From positions 1 through 64,000 of the forward strand of contig JANFNE010000020.1 of the NCBI GenBank assembly GCA_024867545.1: DNA of 64,000 nucleotides, given 5' to 3'. This stretch comes from Phytopythium helicoides (taxonomy: Eukaryota > Oomycota > Peronosporomycetes > Pythiales > Pythiaceae). Within the stretch, counting starts at the first letter, position 1. Each line of letters begins with the position of its first letter. The translations under genes and the position numbers were made by a program. The notes beneath the pieces were generated by a model. The model ran no database searches. It saw nothing but the letters and a program-made list of their open reading frames with translations, and had not been told where the DNA came from. This document shows, one piece after another, positions 56,717 to 64,000 of the stretch.

Positions 56717-57210
56717 CGTTCTTTGCACGCCACGCTTTCTCCCATAGGCCAGTTTTTATGTCCACATCGGTACACCAACATACTCCCACCAACTACTTCA
56801 CACAACCACTCAACGATCGACCTCTCTCCTATCATCCGATGGAGCCGGCCATCATACAACAAGTTCTCTTTTGCGCTCGAGATACCTTTTGTGATGGAGC
56901 GAAACGTGAACGGACGCTCTGCGTGGCAGCTGGCAGCTGGTAGTCACCATCACGTCATTCATGGTTGGTTGAAAAGAGACAATCTTTTTTTTTAATGTTT
57001 TTTAATGTTTTTCTCTGTGAAAGCCCAAAGTGAGAATCCCGCGAGAGTGGTGTTTGGTACGTTTGTGATTGTTGTATTTTTGGATGCAATCAAAAAGGAA
57101 ATACGTCAGCAAGTAGACAAACAAACCACAATGGTTGGCTATCGAAAGACGAAACAAAAAGGAGAAGGAAGACCGAGAATAAAATGAGAGGAGGAGGAAA
57201 CGAGAATGAA

Positions 57211-57251
<41 letters not shown>

Positions 57252-57385
57252 GCTTGTGATGCGAGTTGTTGTTGGTTTTGGTATGAAGATAGTATCCGTG
57301 TTGTGAGTGAAGTGAGAGTTGGGTCGTGATGAAAGTATGGTTGTTGTGTATGTGTAATTTAGTGTGTGGTTAGGGTTGTTTTGGC

Positions 57386-57467
57386 GTCAGTGTGCCCGAG
57401 CGGTCTAAGGGGGTAGACTCAAGTTCTACTGTGTTCGCACTCGCGGGTTCAAATCCCGCCGCTGACA
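57386..57467 (+). tRNA. tRNA-Leu(CAA), array copy 31
   Basis: Same 82-nt gene; followed by T10 and (GA)17; 752 bp to the next copy. Confidence 0.95.
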
Positions 57468-57962
57468 CGTTCTTTGCACGCCACGCTTTCTCCCATAGGC
57501 CAGTTTTTATGTCCACATCGGTACACCAACATACTCCCACCAACTACTTCACACAACCACTCAACGATCGACCTCTCTCCTATCATCCGATGGAGCCGGC
57601 CATCATACAACAAGTTCTCTTTTGCGCTCGAGATACCTTTTGTGATGGAGCGAAACGTGAACGGACGCTCTGCGTGGCAGCTGGCAGCTGGTAGTCACCA
57701 TCACGTCATTCATGGTTGGTTGAAAAGAGACAATCTTTTTTTTTTAATGTTTTTTAATGTTTTTCTCTGTGAAAGCCCAAAGTGAGAATCCCGCGAGAGT
57801 GGTGTTTGGTACGTTTGTGATTGTTGTATTTTTGGATGCAATCAAAAAGGAAATACGTCAGCAAGTAGACAAACAAACCACAATGGTTGGCTATCGAAAG
57901 ACGAAACAAAAAGGAGAAGGAAGACCGAGAATAAAATGAGAGGAGGAGGAAACGAGAATGAA

Positions 57963-58003
<41 letters not shown>

Positions 58004-58137
58004 GCTTGTGATGCGAGTTGTTGTTGGTTTTGGTATGAAGATAGTATCCGTGTTGTGAGTGAAGTGAGAGTTGGGTCGTGATGAAAGTATGGTTGTTGTG
58101 TATGTGTAATTTAGTGTGTGGTTAGGGTTGTTTTGGC

Positions 58138-58219
58138 GTCAGTGTGCCCGAGCGGTCTAAGGGGGTAGACTCAAGTTCTACTGTGTTCGCACTCGCGGGT
58201 TCAAATCCCGCCGCTGACA
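58138..58219 (+). tRNA. tRNA-Leu(CAA), array copy 32
   Basis: Same 82-nt gene; followed by T9 and (GA)20; 757 bp to the next copy. Confidence 0.95.
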
Positions 58220-58713
58220 CGTTCTTTGCACGCCACGCTTTCTCCCATAGGCCAGTTTTTATGTCCACATCGGTACACCAACATACTCCCACCAACTACT
58301 TCACACAACCACTCAACGATCGACCTCTCTCCTATCATCCGATGGAGCCGGCCATCATACAACAAGTTCTCTTTTGCGCTCGAGATACCTTTTGTGATGG
58401 AGCGAAACGTGAACGGACGCTCTGCGTGGCAGCTGGCAGCTGGTAGTCACCATCACGTCATTCATGGTTGGTTGAAAAGAGACAATCTTTTTTTTTAATG
58501 TTTTTTAATGTTTTTCTCTGTGAAAGCCCAAAGTGAGAATCCCGCGAGAGTGGTGTTTGGTACGTTTGTGATTGTTGTATTTTTGGATGCAATCAAAAAG
58601 GAAATACGTCAGCAAGTAGACAAACAAACCACAATGGTTGGCTATCGAAAGACGAAACAAAAAGGAGAAGGAAGACCGAGAATAAAATGAGAGGAGGAGG
58701 AAACGAGAATGAA

Positions 58714-58760
<47 letters not shown>

Positions 58761-58894
58761 GCTTGTGATGCGAGTTGTTGTTGGTTTTGGTATGAAGATA
58801 GTATCCGTGTTGTGAGTGAAGTGAGAGTTGGGTCGTGATGAAAGTATGGTTGTTGTGTATGTGTAATTTAGTGTGTGGTTAGGGTTGTTTTGGC

Positions 58895-58976
58895 GTCAGT
58901 GTGCCCGAGCGGTCTAAGGGGGTAGACTCAAGTTCTACTGTGTTCGCACTCGCGGGTTCAAATCCCGCCGCTGACA
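58895..58976 (+). tRNA. tRNA-Leu(CAA), array copy 33
   Basis: Same 82-nt gene; followed by T9 and (GA)20; 757 bp to the next copy. Confidence 0.95.
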
Positions 58977-59470
58977 CGTTCTTTGCACGCCACGCTTTCT
59001 CCCATAGGCCAGTTTTTATGTCCACATCGGTACACCAACATACTCCCACCAACTACTTCACACAACCACTCAACGATCGACCTCTCTCCTATCATCCGAT
59101 GGAGCCGGCCATCATACAACAAGTTCTCTTTTGCGCTCGAGATACCTTTTGTGATGGAGCGAAACGTGAACGGACGCTCTGCGTGGCAGCTGGCAGCTGG
59201 TAGTCACCATCACGTCATTCATGGTTGGTTGAAAAGAGACAATCTTTTTTTTTAATGTTTTTTAATGTTTTTCTCTGTGAAAGCCCAAAGTGAGAATCCC
59301 GCGAGAGTGGTGTTTGGTACGTTTGTGATTGTTGTATTTTTGGATGCAATCAAAAAGGAAATACGTCAGCAAGTAGACAAACAAACCACAATGGTTGGCT
59401 ATCGAAAGACGAAACAAAAAGGAGAAGGAAGACCGAGAATAAAATGAGAGGAGGAGGAAACGAGAATGAA

Positions 59471-59517
<47 letters not shown>

Positions 59518-59651
59518 GCTTGTGATGCGAGTTGTTGTTGGTTTTGGTATGAAGATAGTATCCGTGTTGTGAGTGAAGTGAGAGTTGGGTCGTGATGAAA
59601 GTATGGTTGTTGTGTATGTGTAATTTAGTGTGTGGTTAGGGTTGTTTTGGC

Positions 59652-59733
59652 GTCAGTGTGCCCGAGCGGTCTAAGGGGGTAGACTCAAGTTCTACTGTGT
59701 TCGCACTCGCGGGTTCAAATCCCGCCGCTGACA
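59652..59733 (+). tRNA. tRNA-Leu(CAA), array copy 34
   Basis: Same 82-nt gene; followed by T9 and (GA)24; 765 bp to the next copy. Confidence 0.95.
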
Positions 59734-60227
59734 CGTTCTTTGCACGCCACGCTTTCTCCCATAGGCCAGTTTTTATGTCCACATCGGTACACCAACATAC
59801 TCCCACCAACTACTTCACACAACCACTCAACGATCGACCTCTCTCCTATCATCCGATGGAGCCGGCCATCATACAACAAGTTCTCTTTTGCGCTCGAGAT
59901 ACCTTTTGTGATGGAGCGAAACGTGAACGGACGCTCTGCGTGGCAGCTGGCAGCTGGTAGTCACCATCACGTCATTCATGGTTGGTTGAAAAGAGACAAT
60001 CTTTTTTTTTAATGTTTTTTAATGTTTTTCTCTGTGAAAGCCCAAAGTGAGAATCCCGCGAGAGTGGTGTTTGGTACGTTTGTGATTGTTGTATTTTTGG
60101 ATGCAATCAAAAAGGAAATACGTCAGCAAGTAGACAAACAAACCACAATGGTTGGCTATCGAAAGACGAAACAAAAAGGAGAAGGAAGACCGAGAATAAA
60201 ATGAGAGGAGGAGGAAACGAGAATGAA

Positions 60228-60282
<55 letters not shown>

Positions 60283-60416
60283 GCTTGTGATGCGAGTTGT
60301 TGTTGGTTTTGGTATGAAGATAGTATCCGTGTTGTGAGTGAAGTGAGAGTTGGGTCGTGATGAAAGTATGGTTGTTGTGTATGTGTAATTTAGTGTGTGG
60401 TTAGGGTTGTTTTGGC

Positions 60417-60498
60417 GTCAGTGTGCCCGAGCGGTCTAAGGGGGTAGACTCAAGTTCTACTGTGTTCGCACTCGCGGGTTCAAATCCCGCCGCTGACA
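60417..60498 (+). tRNA. tRNA-Leu(CAA), array copy 35
   Basis: Same 82-nt gene; followed by T11 and (GA)20 preceded by one extra A, unique in the array; 760 bp to the next copy. Confidence 0.95.
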
Positions 60499-60992
60499 CG
60501 TTCTTTGCACGCCACGCTTTCTCCCATAGGCCAGTTTTTATGTCCACATCGGTACACCAACATACTCCCACCAACTACTTCACACAACCACTCAACGATC
60601 GACCTCTCTCCTATCATCCGATGGAGCCGGCCATCATACAACAAGTTCTCTTTTGCGCTCGAGATACCTTTTGTGATGGAGCGAAACGTGAACGGACGCT
60701 CTGCGTGGCAGCTGGCAGCTGGTAGTCACCATCACGTCATTCATGGTTGGTTGAAAAGAGACAATCTTTTTTTTTTTAATGTTTTTTAATGTTTTTCTCT
60801 GTGAAAGCCCAAAGTGAGAATCCCGCGAGAGTGGTGTTTGGTACGTTTGTGATTGTTGTATTTTTGGATGCAATCAAAAAGGAAATACGTCAGCAAGTAG
60901 ACAAACAAACCACAATGGTTGGCTATCGAAAGACGAAACAAAAAGGAGAAGGAAGACCGAGAATAAAATGAGAGGAGGAGGAAACGAGAATG

Positions 60993-61042
<50 letters not shown>

Positions 61043-61176
61043 GCTTGTGATGCGAGTTGTTGTTGGTTTTGGTATGAAGATAGTATCCGTGTTGTGAGTG
61101 AAGTGAGAGTTGGGTCGTGATGAAAGTATGGTTGTTGTGTATGTGTAATTTAGTGTGTGGTTAGGGTTGTTTTGGC

Positions 61177-61258
61177 GTCAGTGTGCCCGAGCGGTCTAAG
61201 GGGGTAGACTCAAGTTCTACTGTGTTCGCACTCGCGGGTTCAAATCCCGCCGCTGACA
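61177..61258 (+). tRNA. tRNA-Leu(CAA), array copy 36
   Basis: Same 82-nt gene; followed by a private C-to-T near 61475, the longest T-run (T12) and (GA)20; 760 bp to the next copy. Confidence 0.95.
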
Positions 61259-61755
61259 CGTTCTTTGCACGCCACGCTTTCTCCCATAGGCCAGTTTTTA
61301 TGTCCACATCGGTACACCAACATACTCCCACCAACTACTTCACACAACCACTCAACGATCGACCTCTCTCCTATCATCCGATGGAGCCGGCCATCATACA
61401 ACAAGTTCTCTTTTGCGCTCGAGATACCTTTTGTGATGGAGCGAAACGTGAACGGACGCTCTGCGTGGCAGCTGGTAGCTGGTAGTCACCATCACGTCAT
61501 TCATGGTTGGTTGAAAAGAGACAATCTTTTTTTTTTTTAATGTTTTTTAATGTTTTTCTCTGTGAAAGCCCAAAGTGAGAATCCCGCGAGAGTGGTGTTT
61601 GGTACGTTTGTGATTGTTGTATTTTTGGATGCAATCAAAAAGGAAATACGTCAGCAAGTAGACAAACAAACCACAATGGTTGGCTATCGAAAGACGAAAC
61701 AAAAAGGAGAAGGAAGACCGAGAATAAAATGAGAGGAGGAGGAAACGAGAATGAA

Positions 61756-61802
<47 letters not shown>

Positions 61803-61936
61803 GCTTGTGATGCGAGTTGTTGTTGGTTTTGGTATGAAGATAGTATCCGTGTTGTGAGTGAAGTGAGAGTTGGGTCGTGATGAAAGTATGGTTGTTGTGT
61901 ATGTGTAATTTAGTGTGTGGTTAGGGTTGTTTTGGC

Positions 61937-62018
61937 GTCAGTGTGCCCGAGCGGTCTAAGGGGGTAGACTCAAGTTCTACTGTGTTCGCACTCGCGGGTT
62001 CAAATCCCGCCGCTGACA
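61937..62018 (+). tRNA. tRNA-Leu(CAA), array copy 37
   Basis: Same 82-nt gene; followed by T9 and the longest microsatellite, (GA)27; 771 bp to the next copy. Confidence 0.95.
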
Positions 62019-62512
62019 CGTTCTTTGCACGCCACGCTTTCTCCCATAGGCCAGTTTTTATGTCCACATCGGTACACCAACATACTCCCACCAACTACTT
62101 CACACAACCACTCAACGATCGACCTCTCTCCTATCATCCGATGGAGCCGGCCATCATACAACAAGTTCTCTTTTGCGCTCGAGATACCTTTTGTGATGGA
62201 GCGAAACGTGAACGGACGCTCTGCGTGGCAGCTGGCAGCTGGTAGTCACCATCACGTCATTCATGGTTGGTTGAAAAGAGACAATCTTTTTTTTTAATGT
62301 TTTTTAATGTTTTTCTCTGTGAAAGCCCAAAGTGAGAATCCCGCGAGAGTGGTGTTTGGTACGTTTGTGATTGTTGTATTTTTGGATGCAATCAAAAAGG
62401 AAATACGTCAGCAAGTAGACAAACAAACCACAATGGTTGGCTATCGAAAGACGAAACAAAAAGGAGAAGGAAGACCGAGAATAAAATGAGAGGAGGAGGA
62501 AACGAGAATGAA

Positions 62513-62573
<61 letters not shown>

Positions 62574-62707
62574 GCTTGTGATGCGAGTTGTTGTTGGTTT
62601 TGGTATGAAGATAGTATCCGTGTTGTGAGTGAAGTGAGAGTTGGGTCGTGATGAAAGTATGGTTGTTGTGTATGTGTAATTTAGTGTGTGGTTAGGGTTG
62701 TTTTGGC

Positions 62708-62789
62708 GTCAGTGTGCCCGAGCGGTCTAAGGGGGTAGACTCAAGTTCTACTGTGTTCGCACTCGCGGGTTCAAATCCCGCCGCTGACA
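62708..62789 (+). tRNA. tRNA-Leu(CAA), array copy 38
   Basis: Same 82-nt gene; followed by T10 and (GA)20; 758 bp to the next copy. Confidence 0.95.
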
Positions 62790-63284
62790 CGTTCTTTGCA
62801 CGCCACGCTTTCTCCCATAGGCCAGTTTTTATGTCCACATCGGTACACCAACATACTCCCACCAACTACTTCACACAACCACTCAACGATCGACCTCTCT
62901 CCTATCATCCGATGGAGCCGGCCATCATACAACAAGTTCTCTTTTGCGCTCGAGATACCTTTTGTGATGGAGCGAAACGTGAACGGACGCTCTGCGTGGC
63001 AGCTGGCAGCTGGTAGTCACCATCACGTCATTCATGGTTGGTTGAAAAGAGACAATCTTTTTTTTTTAATGTTTTTTAATGTTTTTCTCTGTGAAAGCCC
63101 AAAGTGAGAATCCCGCGAGAGTGGTGTTTGGTACGTTTGTGATTGTTGTATTTTTGGATGCAATCAAAAAGGAAATACGTCAGCAAGTAGACAAACAAAC
63201 CACAATGGTTGGCTATCGAAAGACGAAACAAAAAGGAGAAGGAAGACCGAGAATAAAATGAGAGGAGGAGGAAACGAGAATGAA

Positions 63285-63331
<47 letters not shown>

Positions 63332-63465
63332 GCTTGTGATGCGAGTTGTTGTTGGTTTTGGTATGAAGATAGTATCCGTGTTGTGAGTGAAGTGAGAGTT
63401 GGGTCGTGATGAAAGTATGGTTGTTGTGTATGTGTAATTTAGTGTGTGGTTAGGGTTGTTTTGGC

Positions 63466-63547
63466 GTCAGTGTGCCCGAGCGGTCTAAGGGGGTAGACTC
63501 AAGTTCTACTGTGTTCGCACTCGCGGGTTCAAATCCCGCCGCTGACA
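63466..63547 (+). tRNA. tRNA-Leu(CAA), array copy 39
   Basis: Same 82-nt gene; followed by T10. The window ends before its GA tract, so the array continues beyond the right edge. Confidence 0.95.
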
Positions 63548-64000
63548 CGTTCTTTGCACGCCACGCTTTCTCCCATAGGCCAGTTTTTATGTCCACATCG
63601 GTACACCAACATACTCCCACCAACTACTTCACACAACCACTCAACGATCGACCTCTCTCCTATCATCCGATGGAGCCGGCCATCATACAACAAGTTCTCT
63701 TTTGCGCTCGAGATACCTTTTGTGATGGAGCGAAACGTGAACGGACGCTCTGCGTGGCAGCTGGCAGCTGGTAGTCACCATCACGTCATTCATGGTTGGT
63801 TGAAAAGAGACAATCTTTTTTTTTTAATGTTTTTTAATGTTTTTCTCTGTGAAAGCCCAAAGTGAGAATCCCGCGAGAGTGGTGTTTGGTACGTTTGTGA
63901 TTGTTGTATTTTTGGATGCAATCAAAAAGGAAATACGTCAGCAAGTAGACAAACAAACCACAATGGTTGGCTATCGAAAGACGAAACAAAAAGGAGAAGG

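Larger units (their letters stand above)
34675..64000 (+). repeat. Tandem array of 39+ tRNA-Leu(CAA)/(GA)n units, ~757 bp each
   Basis: Thirty-nine head-to-tail units; the last is cut by the window end. Unit order: an 82-nt tRNA gene; a C-rich spacer with a T5 tract 36 nt after the tRNA; a conserved ~230-bp middle; a T-run of 9-12, then T6 and T5 tracts; a purine-rich segment; a (GA)9-27 microsatellite; and a G/T-rich, C-poor ~135 bp leading to the next tRNA. Start-to-start distances run from 736 to 771 bp. Almost all of this comes from GA and T-run length. The only other differences I found are a C/T in copy 1 (CTCTCCCATC against CTCTCCTATC), a C/T in copy 36 (near 61475) and one extra A before the GA tract of copy 35. 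Such homogeneity means recent amplification or ongoing concerted evolution. GA counts for copies 1-38: 21,20,22,20,20,24,22,23,9,17,17,22,20,21,21,25,25,25,9,17,17,21,21,23,19,19,26,21,9,17,17,20,20,24,20,20,27,20. Confidence 0.97.

Noticed and set aside
34675..64000. CRISPR-like regular array
   Set aside because: Units are long, near-identical along their whole length and contain a tRNA; there are no unique spacers, and the genome is eukaryotic.

Overview
The window reads as nuclear DNA of a eukaryotic microbe, most likely an oomycete (stramenopile). This is an inference from several things seen together: compact genes with 64-90 bp GT-AG introns, GC-rich coding exons, short head-to-head promoters, a plant/protist-type MAPK phosphatase with a gelsolin-like tail, and Mutator-like (MULE) transposase remnants beside a Fanzor nuclease. 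I could not run a database search, so species is not assigned.

Region 1 (1-26,763) is gene-dense and conserved: a divergent cyclophilin (-), palmitoyl-protein thioesterase (+, seven exons), a dual-specificity phosphatase with a gelsolin-like tail (+), a membrane-anchored SPKK-repeat protein (+), a one-domain PX protein (-, four exons), ubiquitin-activating enzyme E1 (+, four exons), a CDKAL1-type tRNA methylthiotransferase with an unusual His/Cys-rich insert (+, three exons), a 1,225-residue LRR protein (-), a PP6-type phosphatase catalytic subunit (+, three exons), a protein built on a repeated [E/H]CTFxPKxN motif (-, two exons), and glycosylasparaginase (+, four exons). Three pairs are divergent with 0.2-0.5 kb between start codons, so they probably share promoters. 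Exon joins were worked out by hand from GT/AG sites, reading frame and family conservation.

Region 2 (26,764-34,674) is AT-richer and made of decayed mobile DNA. A frameshifted MULE transposase with a FLYWCH-like finger runs up to 29,363. It is followed, in the same frame and after a single TGA, by an open frame holding the complete RuvC catalytic core and zinc finger of a Fanzor (eukaryotic TnpB-like RNA-guided nuclease) that lacks a normal N-terminus. Next comes a second, separate element (31,235-34,470) with imperfect terminal inverted repeats, a 9-bp target-site duplication and a broken minus-strand MULE transposase.

Region 3 (34,675 to the window end and beyond) is the most striking part: at least 39 head-to-tail copies of a ~757-bp unit, each with one 82-nt tRNA-Leu(CAA) gene, a T-rich segment and a (GA)n microsatellite. 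The copies are almost identical apart from GA and T-run lengths. The GA lengths show a higher-order period of exactly ten units: the signature 9-17-17 recurs at copies 9-11, 19-21 and 29-31. This implies that ~7.57-kb decamer blocks were amplified after single units. The array begins precisely at nucleotide 1 of the first tRNA. It resembles in principle the tRNA/STR tandem arrays known from Entamoeba, but here uses one isoacceptor only.
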